DNA from: Profundicola sp964553105
GTDB lineage: Bacteria; Bacteroidota; Bacteroidia; Flavobacteriales; Weeksellaceae
Direction of reading: 5' to 3'
Length of the DNA stretch: 64,000 bases
Assembly: GCA_964553105.1 (NCBI GenBank)
Contig: CAZKJO010000003.1
Coordinates: 3,980 to 67,979 of the forward strand
Below, one piece after another: positions 1-7,291 of this stretch. Within the stretch, counting starts at the first letter, position 1. Each line of letters starts with the position of its first letter. Both the position numbers and the translations under genes were made by a program. The notes under the pieces were generated by a model that was not told the origin of the DNA, did not search any database, and saw nothing but the letters and a program-made list of their open reading frames with translations.

Positions 1-915
1 CAGTATGTTGTTGAATATAAAGATTTGGTTAGATTTTTTGGAGCGATTAGATATTCTAATTTCAATAATGAATCTGATAATGCAGTTTGGAACAATGACG
101 ACCAAGCGTATAACATAACAAGATCAGAAAGCTCTGGAAACACCTGGAATCCATTGGTAGGCGTTATGGTTTATCCTATTAAGCCGTTAGCTTTATTTGC
201 ATCTTATACAACAAATTCAAATCCCAGAAGTGCTACTAAATTAGACGTAAATGGAAATGAATTGGGAATGGAAACATCTAATCAATTCGAGTTTGGAGTA
301 AAATCTGAACTATTTCAACGTCGTTTGCGCTTGAATGCTACTTTTTATCGTGTTGAAAATAATAACATGATCATGCAAGATATCACAACCAATGAAGATG
401 GTGTTTTGGAGTACTTACCATATTATTTTAAAGGAGGAAATGACGTTCGTCAAGGAGTAGAGGTAGAAGCAATTGGTAGAATTTTAAAGAATTGGGAAGT
501 AATGGCTGGTTTTTCCTACTTAGATGCTGAGTATAATAACAGTACTCGATTTGTAGACGGAAGCAAGCCAAATAATACACCAGATTATGTTGCTAACTTT
601 TGGACCAACTACATTTTTGAACAAGGAGCTTTAAATGGTTTATCATTAGGAGCTGGTGTGTATTATCTAGGAGCTAGACCTTATAATGATTATGTATTTA
701 CAGCGTTTCATGGAATTACACCAGGTTTAAAACCTTGGGACAATGACGCCTATACCACTGTAAATGCTCAAGTTGCTTATCATAAAAACAATTATGGAAT
801 TCAATTCTTGGTTAATAATATCTTCGATGAAATAGGTTACAATGCTTATAGAAATAGATATATTAATCGAATTGACCCAAGAAACTTTGCAGTAAAATTA
901 ATGTATAAATTCTAA
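1..915 (+). CDS. TonB-dependent receptor, C-terminal part (5' end outside window)
   Basis: The reading frame is open from base 1, so this is the last 304 codons of a longer gene. The protein is made of alternating amphipathic strands, as in the 22-stranded barrel of TonB-dependent outer membrane receptors. The stretch FEFGVKSELFQRRLRLNATF followed by a Y-x-V-E-N-N turn is typical of the siderophore-receptor subgroup, where the plug and early strands lie upstream. The C-terminus KLMYKF ends in phenylalanine, the usual Bam recognition signal. Likely role: energised uptake of a ferric siderophore or similar ligand. The ligand cannot be told from this part. A clear terminator follows at 942-975. 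Confidence 0.88.
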   Translation, partial: QYVVEYKDLVRFFGAIRYSNFNNESDNAVWNNDDQAYNITRSESSGNTWNPLVGVMVYPIKPLALFASYTTNSNPRSATKLDVNGNELGMETSNQFEFGVKSELFQRRLRLNATFYRVENNNMIMQDITTNEDGVLEYLPYYFKGGNDVRQGVEVEAIGRILKNWEVMAGFSYLDAEYNNSTRFVDGSKPNNTPDYVANFWTNYIFEQGALNGLSLGAGVYYLGARPYNDYVFTAFHGITPGLKPWDNDAYTTVNAQVAYHKNNYGIQFLVNNIFDEIGYNAYRNRYINRIDPRNFAVKLMYKF

Positions 916-941
916 GAACATACTCCTCATGTTTTTATTAA

Positions 942-975
942 AAGCGTCTAATTATTTTGAATTAGGCGCTTTTTT
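942..975 (+). terminator. Rho-independent terminator of the TonB receptor gene
   Basis: A 12-bp stem (942-953 with 960-971, one G-U pair) is followed directly by a T run. It lies 27 bases after the receptor stop codon. Confidence 0.8.
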
Positions 976-1014
976 ATTCTTAAAATTTAATATTTTTAAA
1001 CAAATTTAATTATT

Positions 1015-1674
1015 ATGAGGATTATTTATATTATCTCACTTATCTTCATTTTGGGATGCAGTTCCAATAAATACAAAGCGGATTATTATGTTTATGGTAC
1101 AGAAAAAGAGAATATTAGCTTAAATAAGTTTCAGGAAAAATTGAATTCTAGCGAAATTCTACTTGTGAATACACAAAAAACTGATTCAGGGACTATTAAG
1201 CAACTTTTGCCAATCAGATATGAATCAAAAATTTCTGCTCAGCAGGTAAAAACAGTATATGCTAGTTTAAGTAAAATGCAGGGGACTATGGTATCACCAG
1301 ATCAACATTTAGTGTTAAACTATTTATCAACCTTGAACACAAAACCACTACCTAGTCGGCGAAATGCTATCTATTTTCAAAACGATAATTGGCGTTTACT
1401 AAGCGAACCATTTATAACAAGTATTCAAAAAGCGCCAAGCATCTCTCAATTTAGTGTGTATGCTCCTAAGTTCAATCCAAACTTTACTACGGCAAACGCA
1501 CAAATTAATTGGCTAGAAGATAAGGATGATAATCTAAGAAATATATTTTCTATTATTGATATACCCTATGGTTGCTTCCTTTTGGTAAAACCCTCGGGAG
1601 AATATTATATAAATTATGCAGAGTATACTGAATCTACAATACGAGACAAAATGATAGAGTTCTTTGGATCTTAA
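1015..1674 (+). CDS. Lipoprotein of unknown function
   Basis: This is a 219-residue protein with a short basic N-terminus, a hydrophobic stretch and a lipobox (FILGC, Cys15 followed by Ser-Ser), so it should be lipidated and sit in the periplasm or outer membrane. The mature part is mixed alpha/beta with no repeat or metal-binding motif. Residues 50-110 are rich in Ser, Thr and Gln. I do not recognise the family. It lies after the TonB receptor terminator and converges on aat, its last four bases overlapping the aat stop region. Its codon use looks like that of its neighbours. A link to the receptor upstream is possible, but proximity is the only evidence. Confidence 0.7.
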   Translation: MRIIYIISLIFILGCSSNKYKADYYVYGTEKENISLNKFQEKLNSSEILLVNTQKTDSGTIKQLLPIRYESKISAQQVKTVYASLSKMQGTMVSPDQHLVLNYLSTLNTKPLPSRRNAIYFQNDNWRLLSEPFITSIQKAPSISQFSVYAPKFNPNFTTANAQINWLEDKDDNLRNIFSIIDIPYGCFLLVKPSGEYYINYAEYTESTIRDKMIEFFGS

Positions 1675-2315
1675 ATTTCAAATATTGGAAGGTAGGTCAA
1701 GTATTCTTTTCTAGGGATTAACCTAGCGCCTAAGGAAGCTAAGTGCTTGGTATATATTTGGCAGTCGATTAAATCCAATTCATTTTTAAATTCTTGAATG
1801 AATGATATAAATCCAGCTTTAGATGCATTGCTTTCTTTAGCAAACATGCTTTCTCCACAAAAAACACGATCGACTAAAACACCATATAGTCCGCCAACTA
1901 AATCACCTTCTTGGTTCCAAACCTCTACAGACTGAACCCATCCTAGATTAAATAGATGTGTGTAATAAGCTATTATTTCATCTGAAATCCATGTTCCGTC
2001 TTGTCCTGCACGTGGAATATCCCTACAATTTTCGATGACTGCTTTAAAATCCTGGTTATAAGTAATCTTAAATAACTCGTCACGAAATATTTTGCGCATT
2101 GACTTGCTAATTTTTAGCTCCTCCGGAAACAAAACCATTCTTGGGTCGGGTGTCCACCATAGAACAGGCTCGTCTGCGTTATACCATGGAAAAATCCCCT
2201 TGTGGTAAGCCTCAAGTAAGCGCACAATAGATAAATTCATGCTAACAGCTAATATACCTTCTTTATTAGCTTGGTCAACCGGTGGAAATGCTTGATGATC
2301 CTGTAGAAATATCAT
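1671..2315 (-). CDS. aat: Leucyl/phenylalanyl-tRNA--protein transferase
   Basis: Aat transfers Leu or Phe from aminoacyl-tRNA to the N-terminal Arg or Lys of proteins, marking them for ClpAP/ClpS degradation in the cytoplasm. The 214-residue length is normal for the family. The N-terminal FPPVDQANKEGILAVS matches the family's FPP...A...G.LA pattern. It is followed by the strongly conserved GIFPWY and LWWTPDPRMVLFPE blocks (residues about 40-68) and, further on, GLYGV...FCGESMF, part of the acyl-tRNA binding fold. The gene stands alone, convergent with the lipoprotein gene. Confidence 0.95.
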   Translation of the reverse strand: MIFLQDHQAFPPVDQANKEGILAVSMNLSIVRLLEAYHKGIFPWYNADEPVLWWTPDPRMVLFPEELKISKSMRKIFRDELFKITYNQDFKAVIENCRDIPRAGQDGTWISDEIIAYYTHLFNLGWVQSVEVWNQEGDLVGGLYGVLVDRVFCGESMFAKESNASKAGFISFIQEFKNELDLIDCQIYTKHLASLGARLIPRKEYLTYLPIFEI

Positions 2316-2403
2316 ATGAGTACAAAGTTAAAGTGAATATTTAAATCTGCTAATTAACAATGGATTTAATGATGCTAATAAATTTGAGCCCAAAAGATTT
2401 AAA

Positions 2404-2435
2404 CAAAAAAAACTGCCTTGTAGAACAAGGCAGTT
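2404..2435 (-). terminator. Terminator of the ompA-like gene (minus strand)
   Basis: A perfect 11-bp stem (2411-2421 with 2425-2435) with a 3-base loop. On the minus strand the stem is followed by a run of T (the A run at 2404-2411). It lies 22 bases beyond the stop of the OmpA-family gene. Confidence 0.8.
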
Positions 2436-2456
2436 ATAGTATTTAAAATAAATTAC

Positions 2457-3452
2457 TTATTTCAATATGATCGACATGTCAACACGTCTAGCCATAGCTT
2501 CAGAAGAGGTTTTATCTTCTCCTCTGAAAGATGAAACAATTCTCGCAGGAGAAATGCCATTGCTTAATAAGGCACGCTCAACACTTTCTGCTCTACGCAT
2601 AGAAAGTTGTTTGTTGTAATCAGCATTACCTCTCGTACTTGCCCATCCTTCTAATACAACCGATAATTCTGGGTATTGCTTAAGGACTTCGGTTACATCT
2701 TGAATATAAGCAAAATCATTAGGACTCAATTCCTCAGAATTATTAGCGAAAAACACTTGTTTTTTGAAGTTTTTAAACTTCGCCAAAAGTTCCTCTAATA
2801 GAGATCTTCTCTCTACAGGAGTCTCTGCATTTTCTAATCTTTGCTCTAAGGATTGAAACTGGCTTTTCAAATCCGCCAACTCTTGACTTGGAGTCTGTTG
2901 TTGATGCACTGGCTTATCTTGTGGAACTAAATTAGATTGAACTTGAGCTGATTTCAATGAATCCAATCTTCTTTCCAATTCCCAAATAGCCTTAGCTGTT
3001 TCTAAATCTTGCGTATTAGCTGTATTTACAGGTACATATTGCGTCTGACCTTGTGTTGGAACATATCCAGTAGTGTTTGAGCCACCCGGGACTACGATGG
3101 TAGAGTTGCTACCCTGTCTTCCCGCAATGAACCCATCATTACTGCGTCCAGTTACTAAATCTAATCTTGCATTTAATCGATCTATCTCTCGCAGGATTTC
3201 GTAATTAGAGATTTCTCTCGTTGCACCACGTCCATCTGTTTGATTGTTGTATTGATATCTAAGTTCGGCCAATTCTCTTTTGTTCTTGGCTTCATTTCTA
3301 GCTTTCAATTGCGCACGTCTAGCGTCTGCAATTTTATTTAAAAATGATTCTAACTCAGATTGGGTCATAACAATCTCACTTTTCTCTTGTGCCAAAGCAG
3401 TCGAAGAGAATAGCATAACAAAAGTTAAACCGATGAGTTTTAATTTGTTCAT
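2457..3452 (-). CDS. OmpA-family outer membrane/peptidoglycan-linking protein
   Basis: This 331-residue protein has a signal peptide (cleavage likely after ALA at 19-21) and a charged helical segment (about 28-105, and again 160-230) predicted to form coiled coil. The C-terminal OmpA-like peptidoglycan-binding domain (about 230-331) shows FANNSEELSP, VLEGWASTRGNADYNKQLSMRR with its conserved Asp and Arg, and the closing RRVDM. It probably ties the outer membrane to peptidoglycan. It has no N-terminal beta-barrel of its own. The large barrel protein is encoded 16 bases upstream in the same operon, so the two may form a barrel plus peptidoglycan-anchor pair. Both share the coiled-coil and VVTQGG/VVPGGS linker style, which suggests a common origin of the central segment. 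Confidence 0.88.
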   Translation of the reverse strand: MNKLKLIGLTFVMLFSSTALAQEKSEIVMTQSELESFLNKIADARRAQLKARNEAKNKRELAELRYQYNNQTDGRGATREISNYEILREIDRLNARLDLVTGRSNDGFIAGRQGSNSTIVVPGGSNTTGYVPTQGQTQYVPVNTANTQDLETAKAIWELERRLDSLKSAQVQSNLVPQDKPVHQQQTPSQELADLKSQFQSLEQRLENAETPVERRSLLEELLAKFKNFKKQVFFANNSEELSPNDFAYIQDVTEVLKQYPELSVVLEGWASTRGNADYNKQLSMRRAESVERALLSNGISPARIVSSFRGEDKTSSEAMARRVDMSIILK

Positions 3453-3468
3453 GTTTTAAATTTTTGGA

Positions 3469-5775
3469 TTAAAATCCGAATTTATACCCAACAGAAAATT
3501 GGTGGATATCGATGAAGTTTCTAGCTGTATAATCTGCGTAGATATTTCCTCCTAATACATTAAAAGATGTACCAATGATTAAGTTAGTTCCGAATTTATC
3601 GAAATTCTCAATGTTGTTGTATCCTAAACCTAAACCGATATAAGGAGCAACAACTACATTGTTAGAAATATCATCAAATGATAATAAAGCATTAGCGTTT
3701 ACACCAAAACCAGTGCTGCTTCCTGGAGCAACATATAAGTCTGGCATAAATTTAATTGGAGAGTTTGTGATAGAATAGTGACCTCTAATACCAATTAAAC
3801 CAGCAGCATCATCCTCACCAAAAGCATAACCTCCAAATAAAGACATACCCTCATTCACGAAAAATCCAGTTGCAACACCTTCATTTTTCTTCTTAACATT
3901 TCCTTTCTCGTCAGTTGTTGTAACAACATTGTTGGGAGCAACTGTAGGAGCTAATGGAGTAGCAACTTGTGGTTGTGTTCCACCACCTTGTGTAACTACA
4001 ACAGTTTTATCTTGACCTTGATTTTGGTACAAACGATTGATGTTGTTTGTATTATTATCAATTTTAGCGTTTAACTGATCTAATTTATTAATAATTCTAT
4101 CTGTAGCAATTTCTGATTGTGCTGGTGAAATATTACCACTTCTAGCACCTGTATTAACTTCTAATAAAAGTCTCTCTAATCTATCAATTCTGTCTTCTGT
4201 TGTTTGAGGTTTGTTAGATTCTTCATCAACACCTTGAATTACTTTCTCAACTAAATTTTCTAGTTCAGCCGGCGTAAGTTTTACTCTAGACTCGCTAGGT
4301 TCCATAGTTTTTTCTTCTACTTCAGCTTTTTTGTTTTCTTTAGCTGTTTCTTCAGCAACAATTTTCTCTTTCTTATCTTCGATAGATTTTTTCTCTTCGA
4401 TGATTTCTACAGCTTTTGCCGTATCGTTAGCATCATAAGCTCTTTGCAGTTCTTTCTCTAATTGCTTAATTCTATCCTCGTAAACGTCTGTTCTTTCCTT
4501 AACTCTTGCATCAATTCTGTTTGATAAAACATCATCTGTGTCTGCAGTTTTTCCAAGCTGGAATCTAATTCCCGCATTGTACATATTGTGTTGAGTCAGT
4601 TCATTAGGACTAATGGTGTTTTGTAAATCATCATCATCTCTTTGAGAAGTATACATTAATGAAGCAGAACCAAATAATTCTAAGTTTTTAGAAACAGGAA
4701 TAGTAACACCTGCACCACCCTTAGCAAAATATCCAGATGCTTGAACAGGTAATAAGGCATTATCACCCTGGTATCCATCGTATACGTTCAAGTAACCACC
4801 ACCTAATTCAATGTAAGGTACGATACCTCTAGAAACATTTAATTTGGCGATAATATCACCACCATAGATAGCTAAATCATCCCATTTTGTAGAAATTTCT
4901 TCGTCTTTCGTAGCTTGATAGTAGAAACCTCTTAATCCAATAAATTGATTTAAATCAAATCCTACTTTACCACCCATTAAATAGGTATTTCTCAAGTTCG
5001 AACCATCATTAAAGTTAATGTATGATCCACCTGGTTCAAGAATTAATTTCATTCCGCCTAAACCACCAGAGAATTTTCTGTAATAAGCTCTATCTAAATC
5101 ACTCATAGAACCTGGCTCACGACCTCCTAAATAAAACTGCAATCCAGCCAATACAGACCAGTTATACATTCTATCATCACGATCATCACCTAATAAATCC
5201 TCGATATCTGATTGGTTACCCTCTTGGAATAACACATCAGCAGGATCCATGTTAAATACAGTATTCTTTGCTTCTAAATTCAAGAAGATTCTTTCAGATA
5301 ACTTTAATTGAGTACCTAAACCTAAGTTAGCATAGATTTGCTCAGATTTTCTTTCCACCTCTGGAAGACCTTCTTCCGCAACATTTACTTTTAATTTTTG
5401 TACCCCTGCTCCTAAAGTTAAATAAGGAACAAATGTACCCCTTGTTGGGATATTTGCTTTAAATTCTCCACCGATCCTTTCAACATCTACATCTCTGCTA
5501 TTGAAGTTATCGACAAAGCTATCACTTGCCCAATCTAAGCCTTCCGCTGTGTTCTTTAAATCAACTGATTTTTCGTACAAAGCACGAAGTTCAATTGCTT
5601 CACCGAAGCCAAAACCTACACGTCCACCTATCATTATACCGTCTTCAATTGCAGTATTGTCATCAAACCAATTGTAGCTTGCTGTTGGTTGCAACGTAAC
5701 GCTTATATCGTCCATCTGAGCATTCATTTGAACACCGATAAACGCTAATGCGCTAAGAATTACTGTTTTTTTCAT
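3469..5775 (-). CDS. Large outer membrane protein with three barrel-like domains and a central coiled coil
   Basis: This is a 768-residue exported protein (signal peptide to about residue 19, cut before QMDD). Two OmpA/OmpW-like beta domains follow in tandem (about 22-218 and 232-408). They are clearly related: LQPTASYNWFDDN...IGGRVGFGFGEAIELRALYE in the first lines up with LEPGGSYINFNDG...MGGKVGFDLNQFIGLRGFYY in the second. Next comes a Glu/Lys-rich coiled coil (about 415-600), a low-complexity Thr/Pro/Gln linker (600-640), and a third barrel-like domain ending in the aromatic terminus VGYKFGF. The function is unknown. The layout suggests a structural envelope protein. It is co-transcribed with the OmpA protein 16 bases downstream. 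Confidence 0.8.
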   Translation of the reverse strand: MKKTVILSALAFIGVQMNAQMDDISVTLQPTASYNWFDDNTAIEDGIMIGGRVGFGFGEAIELRALYEKSVDLKNTAEGLDWASDSFVDNFNSRDVDVERIGGEFKANIPTRGTFVPYLTLGAGVQKLKVNVAEEGLPEVERKSEQIYANLGLGTQLKLSERIFLNLEAKNTVFNMDPADVLFQEGNQSDIEDLLGDDRDDRMYNWSVLAGLQFYLGGREPGSMSDLDRAYYRKFSGGLGGMKLILEPGGSYINFNDGSNLRNTYLMGGKVGFDLNQFIGLRGFYYQATKDEEISTKWDDLAIYGGDIIAKLNVSRGIVPYIELGGGYLNVYDGYQGDNALLPVQASGYFAKGGAGVTIPVSKNLELFGSASLMYTSQRDDDDLQNTISPNELTQHNMYNAGIRFQLGKTADTDDVLSNRIDARVKERTDVYEDRIKQLEKELQRAYDANDTAKAVEIIEEKKSIEDKKEKIVAEETAKENKKAEVEEKTMEPSESRVKLTPAELENLVEKVIQGVDEESNKPQTTEDRIDRLERLLLEVNTGARSGNISPAQSEIATDRIINKLDQLNAKIDNNTNNINRLYQNQGQDKTVVVTQGGGTQPQVATPLAPTVAPNNVVTTTDEKGNVKKKNEGVATGFFVNEGMSLFGGYAFGEDDAAGLIGIRGHYSITNSPIKFMPDLYVAPGSSTGFGVNANALLSFDDISNNVVVAPYIGLGLGYNNIENFDKFGTNLIIGTSFNVLGGNIYADYTARNFIDIHQFSVGYKFGF

Positions 5776-5807
5776 ATTATTTTTTGTTTAAGTTCTTAAT
5801 AATTCGC

Positions 5808-5836
5808 AATAAATGTACCACTAAGGTACATTTGTT
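5808..5836. repeat. Inverted repeat hairpin upstream of the large barrel gene
   Basis: AAATGTACC at 5811-5819 and GGTACATTT at 5825-5833 are perfect inverted copies around a 5-base centre. Pairing extends to 12 bp with one G-U. It lies 33 bases before the start codon of the barrel gene on the minus strand and after the stop of DUF3127. It could be an operator, or a hairpin that ends DUF3127 transcription, but no T run follows it on the minus strand. Confidence 0.45.
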
Positions 5837-5904
5837 AAACTACTTTCTGATAATTTTAAGGTATTTATAGATAAATTTTTAATAAAAGCAATTAAAAATG
5901 AATC

Positions 5905-6279
5905 TTAAAATGGTAAATCATCAATTTCTCCGTCTTTGCTTAAATCACCTACATTGGAGTTAAAATCTGATGGAGGTGTTGTGTTTTCCGCTCCTATATT
6001 TTCAGCGGCCAATTTTTCGACTCTCCAGCCAACAATTGAGTTAAAATATTTCACAACTCCATCTGGACTTGTCCATTCTCTACCTCTTAAATTGATTGAA
6101 ACTTTAACGTCATCTCCCACATTTATTTGGTCTGCAAGGTCAGTTTTGTCTTGTAAAAATTCAATTGAAAGAGGTTGTGGGTATTGTTCTTGCGTAGTTA
6201 CAATCACTTCTCTTTTTTTGAACCCACTACTAAATGTTTGAGTGTCAAATATTTTTGTTACTTTTCCTGATATTTCCAT
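5905..6279 (-). CDS. DUF3127 protein with OB-fold-like core and SSB-like acidic tail
   Basis: A small protein of 124 residues from MEISGKV; an in-frame Met two codons earlier at 6285 is less likely. The core (1-88) matches DUF3127, a Bacteroidota family: Q-T-F..GFKKRE, a block around EQYPQPLSIEFLQDK, then INLRGREW and YFNSIVGWRVE. After a flexible linker it ends in GEIDDLPF, which closely resembles the acidic tip (DDDIPF) that bacterial single-stranded DNA-binding proteins use to recruit repair proteins. That suggests an OB-fold nucleic-acid-binding protein, but no function is established to my knowledge. It is a single gene with a -7 box (TAACTTTG on the minus strand) at 6296-6303. Confidence 0.85.
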   Translation of the reverse strand: MEISGKVTKIFDTQTFSSGFKKREVIVTTQEQYPQPLSIEFLQDKTDLADQINVGDDVKVSINLRGREWTSPDGVVKYFNSIVGWRVEKLAAENIGAENTTPPSDFNSNVGDLSKDGEIDDLPF

Positions 6280-6295
6280 GTTCAATAATTTTAGG

Positions 6296-6303
6296 CAAAG
6301 TTA
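6296..6303 (-). promoter_or_regulatory. Bacteroidota -7 box (TAACTTTG) for the DUF3127 gene
   Basis: CAAAGTTA on the plus strand reads TAACTTTG on the minus strand, matching TAnnTTTG. It ends 17 bases before the preferred start codon at 6279. I see no good -33 TTG, so this rests on the -7 box and its position. Confidence 0.5.
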
Positions 6304-6330
6304 AAGCTTAAGAATAGTCTTTAAAAATTT

Positions 6331-6360
6331 TTTGTAATAATGATTTATACATTATATTTG
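6331..6360 (+). promoter_or_regulatory. Promoter of tRNA-Leu (TTTG, 18-base spacer, TATATTTG)
   Basis: Both elements of the Bacteroidota housekeeping promoter are present: TTTG at 6331-6334 and TATATTTG at 6353-6360, with 18 bases between. Transcription would start near 6366, about 22 bases before the mature tRNA. This is the best-formed promoter in the window. Confidence 0.75.
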
Positions 6361-6388
6361 CAATCTTAATTTTTAGCAAATGCTAAAA

Positions 6389-6470
6389 GCGGGCGTGGTG
6401 GAATTGGTAGACACGCTAGACTTAGGATCTAGTGCCGCGAGGTGTGAGAGTTCGAGTCTCTCCGCCCGCA
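6389..6470 (+). tRNA. tRNA-Leu (anticodon TAG)
   Basis: An 82-base class II tRNA. The 7-bp acceptor stem pairs GCGGGCG (6389-6395) with CGCCCGC (6463-6469), discriminator A. The anticodon arm CTAGA-CTTAGGA-TCTAG gives anticodon TAG, reading CUA. A long variable arm and a GTTCGAGTC T-loop are present. CCA is not encoded. A terminator follows at once. Confidence 0.97.
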
Positions 6471-6475
6471 CAAGG

Positions 6476-6503
6476 AGCCGAAGAGAAATCTTCGGCTTTT
6501 TTT
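6476..6503 (+). terminator. Terminator of tRNA-Leu
   Basis: A perfect 9-bp stem (6476-6484 with 6489-6497) closed by a GAAA loop and followed by seven T. Confidence 0.88.
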
Positions 6504-6583
6504 ATTATAGTAATTGAAGATCTTTGCTATAACTAATTTTACCTTTCAATTTTCTTATCTTTAACCCATAAATAATACCGAGC

Positions 6584-7291
6584 ATGACGATCTCTATTAA
6601 GGATTTAAATAAAAAGTACGGCGAACAATGGGCATTAAAAAATGTTTCGCTTAATGTTGATAAAGGTGAAGTAATTGGTCTTTTAGGTCCGAATGGAGCA
6701 GGTAAATCCACACTTATGAAGTGTATTGTCGGAGCTTTAAAACCAACTTCTGGAGAAATTTTAGTAAATGATTTAGCCGTTAAGGATCATGCCTTTGAGA
6801 CGAAACAATTTATTGGCTATTTACCAGAAAATAATCCTTTATATATGGATATGTATGTCAAGGAGTATTTAAACTTTGTCGCCGATATAAGAAAACAAAC
6901 CACGCAAAGTATAGATCAGGTAATTGAAAAAGTGGGTTTAACACCAGAGAAGAATAAAAAGATTAAACAACTTTCTAAAGGATATAAGCAACGAGTTGGA
7001 TTGGCTCAAGCAATTATTCACCAGCCTGATATCTTAATATTAGATGAACCTACCAATGGATTAGATCCGAATCAGATTATAGAAATCAGAAATTTAATAA
7101 AGGAGGTTGGTGAAAATAAAACAGTCATCATCAGTACGCATATTATGCAAGAAGTTGCAGCTTTATGTTCTAGAGTGGTCTTATTAAACAAAGGTGAAAA
7201 ACTTGCTGACAAAGGCATCCTTGAGTTCCAAGGTAAATACGAAACTTTGGAAGCTGCTTTCCATGATTTAACAACCCAAACCTCAACATAA
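6584..7291 (+). CDS. gldA: ABC transporter ATP-binding protein, GldA-like
   Basis: A 235-residue ABC ATPase. Walker A is GPNGAGKST (35-43), the signature region is LSKGYKQRVGLAQA (130-143), Walker B is ILILDEPTNGLDP (150-162), and the H-loop is STHIMQEV (184-191). The block QFIGYLPENNPLYMDMYVKEYL (76-96) is characteristic of GldA, the ATPase that works with GldF and GldG in flavobacterial gliding motility and type IX secretion. It is shorter than the roughly 300-residue GldA proteins I know, because the C-terminal tail is missing, so another exporter ATPase of the CcmA/GldA superfamily is possible. No gldF or gldG lies nearby. glgX starts on the base after its stop codon. Confidence 0.72.
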   Translation: MTISIKDLNKKYGEQWALKNVSLNVDKGEVIGLLGPNGAGKSTLMKCIVGALKPTSGEILVNDLAVKDHAFETKQFIGYLPENNPLYMDMYVKEYLNFVADIRKQTTQSIDQVIEKVGLTPEKNKKIKQLSKGYKQRVGLAQAIIHQPDILILDEPTNGLDPNQIIEIRNLIKEVGENKTVIISTHIMQEVAALCSRVVLLNKGEKLADKGILEFQGKYETLEAAFHDLTTQTST

